The notes: a model not told the origin generated them from the sequence alone. A DNA stretch of 64,000 nt from Chamaecrista fasciculata (GCA_003254925.1 QANZ01041992.1:107459-171458); one strand, 5' to 3'. Numbered from the stretch's first letter, positions 12,849 to 25,269 are shown. Translations and numbers: made by a program.

Positions 12849-13265
12849 GGTCAAAGTGTAAATTTGGTCCCATATCTTTTGATGAGTTCCTAATTTGGTC
12901 CTATATCGTTTTTTGTTGCACTTTTGGTCCTATATCTTTGGATCAATTTCCAATTTAGTCTCGTATCTTTTTTCATGACAGATTTGGTCCCATATCTTTT
13001 GATCAATTGTAAAATTAGTCTTATATCTTTGAGTCAGGTGTAGAAGTGATCTCATATCTTTACAAAATGATCAATTAAAAGTTGGTCATTTTACAAAGAT
13101 ATGTGGTCAATTTTATAACTTGACCAAAAAGATATGAGACTAAAAATGATATGGAATCAAATTGGAATGTTTTGCAAAGATTTAGGATCAAAAGTGCAAC
13201 AAAAAAAATACATGACCAAATTGAAAACTCAATAGAAGATATGGGATCAAATTTGTCCTTTGACC
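12849..13265. mobile_element. Mutator-like MITE, family A (TTTGGTCCCATATCTTTT arms)
   Basis: Begins GGTCAAAG and ends CTTTGACC. The arms are inverted copies made of iterated TTTGGTCCCATATCTTTTG-like units. The flanking TATATTATT (12840-12848) and TATATTGTT (13266-13274) match at 8 of 9 bases, consistent with an aged 9-bp TSD. There is no open reading frame of note. Confidence 0.75.
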
Positions 13266-13341
13266 TATATTGTTTGTTTCACTACTATTGACCAAAAACA
13301 TGATATTGTATCCCACCCACTAATTTTTATTTTTATTTATA

Positions 13342-14391
13342 GGCCAAAGTCCTATTTTGGTCCCCCAGTTATGCTCAGTGTTCCAAATTTGTCCCCCAGT
13401 TATTTTTCGTTCCATATTGGTCCCCTAGTTATGCAAAACTTGACAAAGTTGGTCCCTCTAACAGTTTCCATCCATTTTTTCGTTAAAATAAAAGATAAAA
13501 TTGATTTTTAACTCCTAAAAGTTTAAATTTTTTTGCATCAAGGACCTTTTTCTCTATAATAGAAATGTTAAAATGAAAAAATAATTGGGGGTTAATGTTT
13601 ATTTCACACAGAAAATCTCTCTCTCTCTCTCTGCACTCACGTTGCACCACCCACCACCCACCGCCGGCGCCGTCAAATCTCACCTCTACAACCCCAACCG
13701 TTAAGCCTACCGCCCCCAATCTCACTACAGTCGTCGTCATCGCTCCAATCGCAACATCAATTTCTTCCGCATCAGCCACAATGACGACGACTGGGTAGAA
13801 AGAGCTGAAGAGGAAATGCGTGTTTTAGTGGAAGGGGAAGAGTAAGAGAGACAAGTTGCGAGTGGGATCTACTCATCTTGTTGATTTGCTACTTGATTCT
13901 TAACCGGGAATCCTTTCTTCTTCTTCAAACCCGATCTCACATCTCGATTTTGTATCCTTTCTTCTTCAAACTAGAGATACAGTTGTAGTGAGACTGGAGC
14001 GATGACGACGATGTAGTGAGATTGGGGGCGGTAGGCTTGACGGTTGGGGTTGAAGAGGTGAGATTTGACGGCGGCGGCGGGTGGTGCGGCGTGAGCACAG
14101 AGAGAGAGAAAGATTTTTTATGTGAAATAAACATTAACCCCCAATTATTTTTCCATCTTAACATTTTGGTTCTATTATAGAGAAAAAGGTCCTTGATGCA
14201 AAAAATTTAAACTTTTAGGAGTTATAAATCAATTTTATCTTTTATTTTAACGGAAAAATGGATGGAAACTGTTAGAGGGACCAACTTTGTCAAGTTTTGC
14301 ATAACTAGGGGACCAATATGGAACGAAAAATAACTGGGGGACCAATTTAAAACACTGAGCATAACTGGATGACCAAAATAATAGTTTGGCC
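13342..14391. mobile_element. Mutator-like foldback element, family B (1,050 bp)
   Basis: The ends are GGCCAAAGTCC and GTTTGGCC, with a perfect 9-bp TSD TTATTTATA at 13333-13341 and 14392-14400. The inverted arms exceed 400 bp each. Their outer parts contain TTTTGGTCCCCCAGTTATG-like iterations. Their inner parts hold a GC-rich block (CACCACCCACC, CCTACCGCCCCCAATC) at about 13640-13760 and its complement at about 13980-14095. The inner block is much richer in GC than the outer arms and could be captured host DNA. Short open frames inside are mirror images of each other and are not credible genes. Confidence 0.85.
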
Positions 14392-14400
14392 TTATTTATA

Positions 14401-15099
14401 TATTTGATATAATATTGTAATTGAAAAAAATAATAATAAGGTGAAGAAGGCAGAGTGTGGAGAGTGGAGGGTAGGACAAAAGGTGATAGCGTTGGCCAAC
14501 GAAGCAAAGGCAAAGAGAAGAAGGAGTTTTTCTTTCTTTCTGTTTTTAGCTTTTGTTGTCGCATTCGGAATGTGCACGTACGCAGTATCAAACACATTAT
14601 AATTGGCTACACACACTTCTATGTTATTGTTCGTTACTCCTTTCAGGAGAAAGCAACAGCTGTTCCTGCTTTTGTTGTTGTTGCCGTCACACTTAAATAT
14701 AAATAATAAAATATGAACCAAATACAACTACACTTAACTTTGAATTGAGCTGTTTCCCTCAAAATGATATGTGGTTCTCGGGGAGCCCCACTCTGTAGAG
14801 TGTACAATATGGGTCCCATTTTCAACTCATTTTTCATTTTTTTTGTCACTTGAGTAATCTATTTGTGGTCATGTTATTTTCATATAATTAATTTCGAGTA
14901 TGCAGAAATCACGTTGCTTGTTAAATCGGTGAAACTCAAGTACCATAAGTTGATTGATTTAATATGTAACATTAATTATGGAATCAAATAACATTCACAA
15001 GGGTCAAGGACAAATCTTGGGTAAGGGAAATCTATAAGAACAAAGCACTCTTGGTAAATTAATTTTGATGTCTAAGTTGTTAACAAGTATTTTTAACCA
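14401..15099. other. intergenic DNA
   Basis: No gene was recognised. Short frames at 14455-14706 and on the opposite strand have no recognisable domain. Confidence 0.4.
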
Positions 15100-15548
15100 G
15101 GTGGAAGTTCTATTTTGATCCCTCAGGATTGTTTAAAGTTTTGTTTTGATCCCTCAATTTTTTTATCAACTTTTTCTGTTAAAAAAAGAAAAAAAAAATA
15201 CTAACTTTCATCTCTAACAATTTTACTCTTTTACAAAAGGGAAGGACCTTAATAAAAAAGAGTAAAATTGTTGGGAGATGAAAGTTAGTTTGTTTTTTCC
15301 TTTTTTTAACCAAAAAAGTGGATGAAAAAGAATCAAAACTAACGGTGGAACTTTTTAGAAACTTGAGGGACCAAAACGGAACTTTGAGCAAACATGAGAA
15401 ACCAAAATGGAACGAAAAAAAATTGAGAGACCAAAACAGAACTTTGAACAAACATGGTAAACTAAAACGAAACCAAAAAAAAAACTTGAAGGACTAAAAT
15501 AAACCTTTAAGCACACATGAGGAATCGTGATAGAACTGTACTTTGACC
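15100..15548. mobile_element. family B inverted-repeat element, degraded
   Basis: The arms carry TTTTGATCCCTCAA-like units on the left and GAGGGACCAAAACGGAAC-like units on the right, inverted around 15240. It ends CTTTGACC at 15548. No matching TSD was found, so the ends are approximate. Confidence 0.6.
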
Positions 15549-15561
15549 TTCAGAAAATTTA

Positions 15562-16843
15562 GGGTGTGTTTGGATTAGAAGTAGGTAATGAAATGATGAT
15601 TTTATGTAATGAAATGGTAATGAGAAAATTATGTAATGAAAATGTAATGAAAATGGTGTTTGGATTAGTTTGAGATGTAATGAAAAAAATAGGATGTGAA
15701 ATTATGAAAAAGGGTATGTAATGATTGTGGTTGGTTGAAATAAATATATGGGTNTCTTTCTTTCATTTTTTTAATTATTAGTGATAATGAAGCATATGCC
15801 TTTTTTTTTTCCTGGGTGGGGGTATACAGTCAGTCAATCATGTAGGGATTGATCATATTATGACATGTGTAATCCTTCTTTCCAATGGAAAATATTGCAT
15901 TTCCCATTTTTTTTCCAAATCAGTGCATGCAGCATACTAATTTTCTATTGATTTTGATGGTTGAAAATGAACATGTGATAAAACGTGCTTGGATTACTTG
16001 AATTTTGTGCCAAAACATAGCCATTTTACTTTGTTTCTGTTTGTTTTTGTTTCTAATGAATTTCAGCAGTGAACTTTTTCTCATGTCAAGTTTGCTATAA
16101 GTTGTCGTTGATTATGGGTTGTTCTAAATTTCAATATATCAAATTACAATTCTCTTCTTTAATGATTGAAACTGCTTTCATTTTGTTTCCTTTTTCTAAT
16201 AATTAATATTCTCTTCAAGAGGATTTGTTTGTGAAAACTGAAAAAAATCCTAGGTGGATGCATATTTGTGTAGGTTTTTTAAGGATTGAACTACTATTGC
16301 TTTTAAGATTTGGACTATTATTGCTTCTATTTTGTTCTATTGACTGTATGCTATGACCAATCTCCTTCTTCACTTTGCTGATTTGTGCTTTTAGTTCTAA
16401 GATACCATTGTTCTACTTCATATTTTTTTCTGATTTAGAAGGGAAAAAGATAGCAAAGTTATCTATATCTTTATTATAAAATTCTTTTGTTTGTTTATAT
16501 TTTTCCTCTTATATATATATTTCAAGTCACTTATATATATGCAAGTTTATATATATATATATATATAATGTATCATGTATAGTCAATTCGTTTGTTACCA
16601 GATTTAGTTCCGGTCCATGGTTCTTTCCCCTGAGCTTTATATCTGCTATCTTTAAGATGATGTTAGTTCCGGTCCATGGTTCTTTCCCCTGAGCTTTATA
16701 TCTGCTATCTAAAAGCTTTCAACTTTTTTTTNGACTTTATAATTGGAAAACAAACACCCATATAGCACTGTAGCTTAAGTTATGTAATGAAAATGGGGAT
16801 AATGAATTTGTAATGAAAATATAATTGTTTCCCAAACACACCC
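15562..16843. mobile_element. PIF/Harbinger-like element (TTA target duplication)
   Basis: The ends GGGTGTGTTTGG and CCAAACACACCC are perfect inverted repeats flanked by TTA on both sides (15559-15561 and 16844-16846), the hallmark of PIF/Harbinger or Tourist-type elements. Subterminal GTAATGAAAATG motifs occur at both ends. No transposase is seen in the 1.28 kb, so it is non-autonomous. It contains two single-N assembly joins (15754 and 16733) and a near-perfect 50-bp direct duplication at about 16601-16710 that may be an assembly artefact. Confidence 0.75.
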
Positions 16844-17196
16844 TTAATTTGATTATTTGAATTTGAATAATCTATCGCAGTTGATATTTGGAACTTACTA
16901 TTTTGGATAATTGATATACATGGCAAGTGTATATTGGAGTTTGCTTACATTAAGTTAACATTTACATGTTATTAGGGCATACTATTAAAAGGTAATGGGA
17001 TGATCTCATATTACCTCTCGCGATCAATTAAGTATCTAATAGTCACCTGTCTTGTACGGTTGTACCATTAGGCCGATTGCTTTATTTCATGCCCTAAATA
17101 TTCACCTAATATATATTAGATTATTACAATTGACTTACTATGTTAAACTCACTTATATAAGTAAACAGACTTCTTCTTTATCAAGTACATTTATTT

Positions 17197-17730
17197 GGGG
17201 TGATTTTCAGTTATGCCCCTAACGTTTCATTTGTGTCAGTTGTGCTCCCAATGTGAAACGTTAGTTTCAATTATGCCCCCAATTTCAATCATCCACAAAA
17301 ACAAACACCATTTTTGCACGATTTGAGCTCGATTTTGATCAGATTTCATATGGGTTTTAATTTTCGGACATCACAACTTGATTCCTTGGATCAATTTCAA
17401 AGATTAAGTTTAAAATAGCCCCAAATTCGAAGAAAATCAGACCCGATGAACCCCAAAAAGGACAAAAACGAAATGCAGTAAAACGAAGCATTTTTCTCAA
17501 AATTTCCATATGCAAAATGATCCTTAGGAGTCGAAAATGAGTACTCATATGAAATCTGATCAAAACCGAGCTCAAATCGTGCGAAATGTTGTTTTTTTTT
17601 GTGGATGATTGAAATTGGGGGCATAATTGAAACTAACGTTTCACATTGGGGGCACAACTGACACAAATGAAACGTTAGGGGCATAACTGAAAATCACCAC
17701 AAACGTTAAAGGCACGAAAGGGTATTTTGC
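17197..17730. mobile_element. family E inverted-repeat element (ATGCCCCTAACGTTT arms)
   Basis: The left half starts with GGGTGATTTTCAG and the right half carries its complement and then the terminal block AAAGGCACGAAAGGGTATTTTGC. The left terminal block is absent, so the left end is truncated. The flanks are a 36-bp direct repeat at 17156-17191 and 17734-17769, far longer than a transposon TSD. Confidence 0.65.
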
Positions 17731-17773
17731 TTTTATAAGTAAACAGACTTCTTCTTTATCAAGTACATTCACT

Positions 17774-18279
17774 CATCTTCAAATTTAATCCTTTTTAAGA
17801 AAAATATAAAAAATATTTGAGAAAAATGAAAAAATTTTCTCAGTGGTGATAGAAATTTAGTTATTCAGATTGGTTTGGGCCAAAAAAGGTTACTAAAATT
17901 AATAAAAATTGATTAGATAAGATAAGCCCAGTTGTAAATATTTCATCACATTAGAAGCCTATCCAGTTGCCACACATTTGCGCTTATCAGATCAAATCAT
18001 CTCCAATTCTTTGATAAAATGAAATTATTTTAAAAAAAATTAACTAGTTACATTGTCATATTCTTGTAGAAATCATTTATGAGACGCAATAATTAATAAT
18101 TTATTAACTAAATTATTTACATAAAAAAAAATTATCAAGTCATAATTTATTCAATTAATTTTTTTTTTGTCAACCTGTTTTGTCACAGCCAATAAATTCT
18201 CTTGTTAAGTGTTAACACTGAACAGTTACATACCGTATTATTTTAATTAAACCAATTGTTTAATGCATTTCACTAAGGA
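17774..18279. other. AT-rich intergenic DNA
   Basis: No gene or bounded repeat is seen between the family E element and the tRNA gene. Confidence 0.45.
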
Positions 18280-18296
18280 GCTGGAGTAGCTCAGTT

Positions 18297-18329
<33 letters not shown>

Positions 18330-18353
18330 AAGGTTCAAGCCCTTCCTCTAGCG
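18280..18353 (+). tRNA. tRNA-Asn (anticodon GTT)
   Basis: 74-nt cloverleaf. The acceptor stem GCTGGAG pairs with CTCTAGC, with one G-T pair. The D arm contains AGCTCAGTTGGTTAGAGC and the anticodon stem TGTGG/CCACA encloses the loop CTGTTAA with anticodon GTT at 18314-18316. The T arm contains GGTTCAAGCCC and the discriminator is G. The sequence is typical of plant nuclear tRNA-Asn. A T-rich stretch (from 18368) just downstream fits RNA polymerase III termination. No intron and no encoded CCA are present, as expected for a eukaryotic gene. Confidence 0.95.
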
Positions 18354-19421
18354 GCATTTATCTCTTATCTTTTTTGTTTATTAACACTCAAATCAAATCT
18401 TAATGAAACAACCATAAACCAATTTACTATATATTCCATGCATACATTATCGATTTCATTTCATTCAAAACCCCGAGGAACGAGCTTACTTTTCTCATGT
18501 TTTATGTTCTTTGTCAGTTCAAGTTAGACACATGCATAACTTTTGACTTCAATTTAAGAGAAGCCAATGTTCATATTATTGGTCACACACCATCTTAATA
18601 CTACTACATATATATTACTATGTTGGTGGTGGGTACATATATATAAATGGTGGATGCTAAATTTTTTAGATTAAATTGACTGGTTCATTTTGTACCATAT
18701 ATATACATAGTCTATAGATATAAATAATTTATAGATGGAAAATACATTTTAAGTTTTTAACTATGACGAGGTTGTGTGTTGTAATAATGTTGTAGAATTC
18801 AGCAAAAGCTTTGTGGATATAGGTCAACTCACGAACCCGTAAAACCTAACTTACAGTTGTAATTGGATTCAGAAAAGTCAACCTGCATGATTGCAAGTTG
18901 AGTTACATATTGATGGTTTTAAAACTCAACTCAACCTACTTGTATATATATATATATATATTTAAATAATTTTATATATATTAAAAACAATTGTATTACT
19001 TAATTAAAATTAATGATATATCATGCAATGTTCATCTATTGCCCTAAATTCATTTGTGCCTCTCATTGCTTCCTTCGTCTCTCACTTTCACTTGTCCATG
19101 GTTGCTGACGATAATGTTGCTCAACCTCTTTCAACACTTCGACAAGTCGACTTTCTCTCTCAGTTCAAGCTCGCTCTCACTGAACTACTAGTTGGCGAAT
19201 CATTTTGTTGAACTTCACTCTCTCAAGTGGCTAATTTTTAAGGAAAGAAATACTACAGAGATACTAACCTATTCTACTATTTTGGTATTGTAAACTTTGA
19301 TTTGGGTTCTTGAAAGACTATATGTTGTATTGTTGTTGTCTCTTTTTTGGTGTTCGTTTTGCTTTCTATTTCTGGTTTCTAGTGTTTGTATTGTTGTTGT
19401 CTGTTTTTTGGTTTTCTGTTC
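18354..19421. other. intergenic DNA
   Basis: No gene was recognised. It includes an AT microsatellite near 18942-18962 and a short plus-strand open frame (19023-19211) without a known domain. Confidence 0.4.
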
Positions 19422-21338
19422 CGGGAACGGGTAGGTTCATACTTAGAGGTCCAGAGCAAATCAAGAGAAATAGGGTAAAATAATAATAAATATAAACAAT
19501 AACAATATTAAAGCAAATAATAGGAAACAATCTCCGGGATAGTCTTAATAGGGGAGAAGTAAAACACTTCAAGTAAGAAATGGGTAAGACAAGAGAACTT
19601 AAAATATAGTAAAACAAAGTATGTTCTAAAGAGTTCAAGAAAAATAATGATTATCTCTAATGTTTGGGACTAAAAAGAAAGAAAAGTGTTGCTTCTCTCA
19701 ACTACATGCCTTATGCCTTATGCCTCTCTTCACTTTATCCTTTTGCTATGCGCCTCCTCCCCTTCCAACTTATCTCTCTCTCCTCCAAAACTCCCTTCAT
19801 CCGTCACTCCCTCTTACCCCCCTCTCTATTTATAAAAACCTTATTTATATATCAAATCCCTTTTTAACCTTGCCTTCTCAACGTATGCACATTAATTCCA
19901 TTCATTTGTCTTAATTGGTACCTTCATTAGCTAGCATTGTACGTTGAGAACTTGAGCCTATTGAACATATACTTTATATTATCTTTAATTACTCTTCAAA
20001 CGGCCATGTTAGGATTATTTGCCTTCAATACATATCAATGCCTCATAATTCCTATTATCTTCCATGTAACGTGAGAATTGAAGAGAAAAGGTGAAGAAAT
20101 ATGACAGGCTAAATTAACTACTTGGTCCTTAACTAATTTACTTCTTTTCATAATAACCCCTAGTTACTAATAAAACTAAGATAATGGGATTTGAGCTCAA
20201 TAGAACAATACTATATTTACTAAAGATAAGTCCTTACCTTACTTACTTAAAGTGATCATGACCAAACACGAAGAAGCCTTTACTTCAATCCTACCAAACT
20301 ACACCCTAGGACTGTTCCCGGGAAAGGAGGGGTCTCCCTCCTTCACAACAATCCCAACCTTGTCCAAATGAAGATGTTGCGGATACCTTGTATTTCGGGA
20401 ACGGGTAGGTTCGTGCTTGGAGGCCCAGAGCAAAGCAAGAGAAACAAGAAAGCAACACAGAAACAATATCAAAGTTGACAATAATAAAATAATACAAATA
20501 AAGGAAATAGTCTCTAGGATGGTCTTAATAGGGGAGAAGTAAAGCACTTAAGTAAGAAATGGGTAAGACAAGAGGACTTAAAATATAGTAAAACAAAGTA
20601 TGTTCTAAAAAGCTCAAGGGGAATAGTGGTTCTGTCCAATACTCTAGACTAAAGGAAGGAGAAGTGTTGTCTCTCTTATAAAAACTATGTCTCTCTAATG
20701 TATGAATTATCCTCTCTTTATCATCTCTTTCTTCTTTCTCTATTGCCTAATTATGCGCATCCCTCCTCCCTATGTCGTCTTCTCCACTTATGATCCAATG
20801 CTTTCCACATTTCCTTATAAGTTATAACCGTATGCCCCTTCACCTTGCATCATGGCTTTAATTCCTTTTAATTAATTGCCTCTAATTAGTCTAGTAACAT
20901 TGGCTATTGATTATATATACATTAAATTATCCTTAACTACTCTTAACTTACATAATTAACTTTGTCCCTCCCAAATGTGATAACCGACTTGATGAAATGG
21001 GATTACAATGTGATTTATTTTCATAACGAACATGAGTGGAAGGGAAAGTGAGGAATAAGACATTTTGACTAAAATAACACTTTGGTCCTCAACTAGTTTA
21101 CTTCCTTTCATAATAACCCCTATTTACTAATAATAGGATGGGATTTGAGCTCAATGGAACAATACTATATTTACTAAATATAAGTCCTTACCTTACTTAC
21201 TTAAGTGATCGTGACTGAACATGAAGGAGCCTTCACTTCAATCCTATCAAGTCACACCTTAGGACTGTTCCCGGGTAAGGAGGGGTCTCCCTCCTTCACA
21301 ACATTCCCAACCTTGTCCAAGTGAAAATATTGCGGATA
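19422..21338. repeat. two-unit tandem repeat, about 0.97 kb per unit
   Basis: Unit 1 starts with CGGGAACGGGTAGGTTC at 19422 and unit 2 with the same words at 20396. Both units end with the block ACTGTTCCCGGG, GGAGGGGTCTCCCTCC, CCAACCTTGTCCAA and TGCGGATA, near 20386 and 21338. Internal matches include CTTAATAGGGGAGAAGTAAA and AAATATAGTAAAACAAAGTA. The two units differ at many positions, so the duplication is not recent. No open frame with a known domain was found, and the family is not recognised. Confidence 0.8.
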
Positions 21339-21342
21339 GCAC

Positions 21343-21671
21343 TTATATTAATTAATTAATTATAAAATAATAGCCATGTAGGAACACCTTGCCTCTTATA
21401 TTAATTAATTAATTATAAAAATATAGCCATGTAAGAACACTGGTGTTCAGATTTCTTCTTTCTGTTACTAGTTTATGATGTGTTGTTTTGTTGTTATCTA
21501 TTTTCTAGTTATCTAGTGTTCATTTTGTTTATGTTTACTAGTTTTTGGTATGCTATTTGTTTTTGGTTAAAAAAAAAAAAGACAACAAAAGACTGGTTTC
21601 ATATGTTTACTAGTTTTTGGTATGCTATTTGTTTTTGGTTAAAAAAAAAAAAAGACAACAAAAGACTGGTT
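21343..21671. repeat. two short tandem duplications
   Basis: A unit of about 54 bp with TTAATTAATTAATTATAAAA and TAGCCATGTA occurs twice at about 21345-21440. A unit of about 70 bp with TTTACTAGTTTTTGGTATGC occurs twice at about 21531-21671. The copies are nearly identical. Confidence 0.7.
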
Positions 21672-21888
21672 TCACTATTTCCACGTCTCCATATGTTTTG
21701 TTTTTTCTATATGAATTTTTATATTCAACCCACAAGTTAAACCTGAACCAACTCGCAAAACTGCGAAATAAGTTTGATTGGATTGAGTGACCAAAATTAC
21801 TAAAATCAGTCCAATCCAACTCAAAAAATAGATGTGCTCATCCGGTTGAAAATCTCTCTAAACTCAACTCATGTTCTCCACTAGTGTA

Positions 21889-22980
21889 GTCAAGATCTAG
21901 ATTTAGATCGTAAGATCTTATGATCTTGCAAAGCAAGATCTAATTAAATCGGGTGCAAGATCGTGGTAGGATCGTTAATTTGCTCGTAAGGTTATAAGAT
22001 CGTACAATTTCACCGATCTTATACTTTTTTTTTTATTTTTTTTAAAAAGGTCCAAAATGTTGCTTTTGGGGATTTTTTTTAGGGTCCCAAATGTTCTAAT
22101 TTAAACACCCAAAAATTGAAAACTCCAAGTTTGTTGTTCGAATATTGAGCTTAACTTGTCAAGTATTTAGCTTAACTTATAGTTCTTTAGAATATGAACG
22201 TAATTGGAGTACTTTTGAGCTTACTTTTTTTTTTTCCAGGGTTCCAAATGTTCTATTTTAAACACCCCATTCATTATTTAGGTTCACATGAAGAGANGTA
22301 ATTGGAGTACTTTTGAGCTTACTTTTTTTTTTCCAGGGTTCCAAATGTTCTATTTTAAACACCCCATTCATTATTTAGGTTCACATGAAGAGAATGAATC
22401 GTATGATTTAAAAAAAGAAGCAGAATGGAGACGTGGAAATAGTGAAACCAGTCTTTTGATAATTAATAGATCATTGAGAATAATGAAAAAAGAGATGAAG
22501 AAATAGAATGAAGTAGAAGATGAACCCTTTTGAAGTTCAAGAAGTAAAAAATATTGAACCTCGTGGCACTCTTGATGATGGTGATTTTGATGTGTGATAT
22601 ATGTTTGGATGAACTTTTTGATAATGATGTTCTAAATTTGTAATGTTACTCGTGGTTGTTGCCTTATTTTTGTTAATTTTTTATTGAACTTATGATAAAC
22701 TTTTTAGACATCTTGATAATTAGCTAATTACATGTTGAGACTATAAATTGATGATTTTGGATAAAAATTTTGAGACATGTTATAAGATGAATTTATGACT
22801 TGTGGACACATATATATATATATTCATAGATAAATATTAGTAATTGTTTATATAATTTATATATTTTTTTTAAGGAAATTCATAAGATCTTACGATTCTT
22901 GATCCAATCTTGCGATTTGATCTATCTTATACCTCTTTCGATTTTGAGTAAGATCTCGATCTTGACTAGATTGATCTCTC
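21889..22980. mobile_element. possible inverted-repeat DNA element with GATCTTAC-rich ends
   Basis: The left part holds TAGTCAAGATCTAGAT and several AAGATCTTA/GATCTTGC words. The right part holds inverted forms ending GATCTTGACTAGAT. Only about 11 bp match perfectly at the ends and no TSD was fixed. The interior contains a join artefact at the single N at 22297. Confidence 0.4.
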
Positions 22981-23962
22981 CTATTTTGTTTTTTTGTTTT
23001 TTTTGGGGCAGATGTTCTCCCCTATTCCATGGTGGTGATTTGTTTGATGAGTTCTTGAAGTATTTGTTGGGCTAAATTTTAAAATAATAAAATCTTTATG
23101 CAAAAATACTCACTTTTACTTTTGATAATGACAAAAAAAACGAAAACATCTCTTTGGGCCCAAGTTATTGATACAGCCCAATGAATACACTTGGCATTTT
23201 GCAAATCTGAATGGCCTTTTTACTTTGTTTTAAAGCCAAAAGTCCTTGGCTTTTTAAACAATGCATTAATGCTTCAGTCCCATAAATTTAGGTGAGAAAG
23301 TTCAAATTTCAATTTTCACGTGGTCCCTGCTCTGCTGAAATTAGGAAGTCTTCCTCAAAAACTACCCTACGATTTAAGTCACATTCTTTTTTTTTTGGCC
23401 AATAGTTAAGTCTCATTCTAATTTCTTTCAAAATAAATAAATAAATAAGTCTCTTTAAAGATGCATTCAATGTTATATTTTTTTGTGACAAAATGTCTTG
23501 CCACTTGTGAAAAAGAGATGAACAAAGCTTCTGTAAATACTCTATCTTCTGTAACATCTCTTTCATTTTATACACACAATACATCATATTGTAATTTGTT
23601 TCTGAAAAAAAGCAGAAATTATAAAATAAAAAAAATAGCAGAATTTAATGCTATTTTTAACATGTGTTATTATTTTTTTTTTTTACTTTTCTCCAATAAG
23701 AACTGCGTATTCAAACAAGGAAACTTTTAATTCAAATTGATCTTTATTGATAATTGATATCTTGGAAAAATAGACCGTCTCCATCAATTTCGATCTCCCA
23801 ACATGATTATAAACTCAGAATTAATATGAAGTGAAATAAAAAGAACCTTCATAAATTTTGGAAAAAATAACCGTGTTTTATATTTCATTCAAAATTTCAA
23901 TTTAGCCCCTACAACTTTATTTTTGAAAAACAATTCCTTCTTTGGTAACTATTTAAATTTTA
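22981..23962. other. AT-rich intergenic DNA
   Basis: No gene, RNA or bounded repeat was recognised. Short open frames lack domains. Confidence 0.4.
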
Positions 23963-24388
23963 GGATAAATTACACTTTTGTAATTGTGGTTCTGTGGTTT
24001 GAAACTTGACTTTTTGGTACTTGTGGAGCTATTTTCTAATTTTAAAAATAATAAATTTTATAAAAATTACATATTAACCCCAAAAAGTTTTCAAAAAATT
24101 ACAAATAGGTTCCTAGATACATATTATCTAGGGACTAAAATGAAAAATTTAAAAAAATTGGGTCAATATGTAATTTTTGCATAATTTAATATAGTTAGAA
24201 ATACAAAATAGCTCCAAAAGGTACCAAAGTGAGAATATTACTGAAGTACCAAAGTGAGAATATTACTGAAGTACCAAAGTGAAATAGGATCAAACCAAAG
24301 GTACCAAAGTGTACCACAAGGTACCAAAGTGTCAGATTACCAAAGTGAAATTGGATCAAACTACAGGGTACCAAAGTGTGATTTACCC
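23963..24388. mobile_element. Mutator-like MITE, family D (AAATTACACTTTGGTACC arms)
   Basis: Begins GGATAAATTACAC and ends GTGATTTACCC, with a perfect 9-bp TSD TAAATTTTA at 23954-23962 and 24389-24397. The right arm contains a 26-bp direct repeat (GTACCAAAGTGAGAATATTA units). No coding capacity. Confidence 0.8.
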
Positions 24389-24628
24389 TAAATTTTATAC
24401 TGTAATACTTAAATTTATCATATAAATATTTATTTAAAGTTAATTAAGTTGACAAAAAAATTAATACATATTGATATAAAAGGAAAAGTTTGTATTTATC
24501 TAACAACACTTATTACACATACCATTCTATTGAAATTAATGACTTAATTTCATCATTAACAAACTAAAAAAGAAAACTAAAAACCACGACGAATTGAAAA
24601 AGACGTAGAACGTACAAATCAAAAAGTT

Positions 24629-25269
24629 TTAAAACCCATACTTGGAATGATGATAATCACCACCTCCACCACCACCACCACCACCAATATTGCTATCGAT
24701 AAACTGGTTATTATTATAATTAATATAACCACCATCATCAGCCCCAAAAGAACACTCCCCATAAAACGACGCAGCACTCATCATCAACTGATCAGCCCTC
24801 GCACCCACTTTTCGTCTCATCTCATGCATAGCCATCATATACTGTTCCAACACCTCCACATCCATCAAATCAACGTCTGCCACGTCGACGTCCCACCAAT
24901 TCCCTCTGCTCCACGCCGCACCTGATCCCTCCACCTCCGCTAACCGCTCCTTCTCTCTCTCCAACACCTTAACGGCCTCCTCGTATGCATGGGCCCCCGT
25001 GGGCTGGGCCTTGGGCTTTTGGGCCCCCGTGGGCCCGGGCTGGACTCGACCGAGGGCTGCCCGAAGCAGAAGACCTTGTCGGCTGGAGAGAAGACGATGA
25101 TTGCGAGATGGGCGTCGCACAAAACGCAGAGCTCGCTGGCTTTCTTGAAGAGGCCGGAGCGTCGTTTTGAGAAGGTGACTTGCTTGTTGGCGTCTTTCTC
25201 GATCTCCTTGATCTCGATCTTCTTACGACCTGTCGTTGTGGTTTTCTTTGCTTGTCTTAAGAAATCCAT
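24629..25269 (-). pseudogene. type I MADS-box gene (AGL61/62-like) with a frameshift
   Basis: The start ATG at 25269 leads into MDFLRQ and then a full MADS domain: [48 protein letters not shown] and [13 protein letters not shown]. After PSVES the frame runs into an unrelated tail and stops at 24940. The expected continuation ([22 protein letters not shown], then WWDVDVADVDLMDVEVLEQYMMAMHEMRRKV, a poly-Gly run and the end at 24629) is open in another frame. The break falls at about 24990-25050, where CCCACGGGGGCCC occurs twice. Type I MADS proteins are DNA-binding regulators of female gametophyte and endosperm in studied plants. A minus-strand TATA-like CCTATATATA lies about 45 bp upstream. 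Either this is a pseudogene or the assembly has an indel in the GC-rich repeat. The second reading is quite possible because the downstream frame is otherwise intact. Confidence 0.75.
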
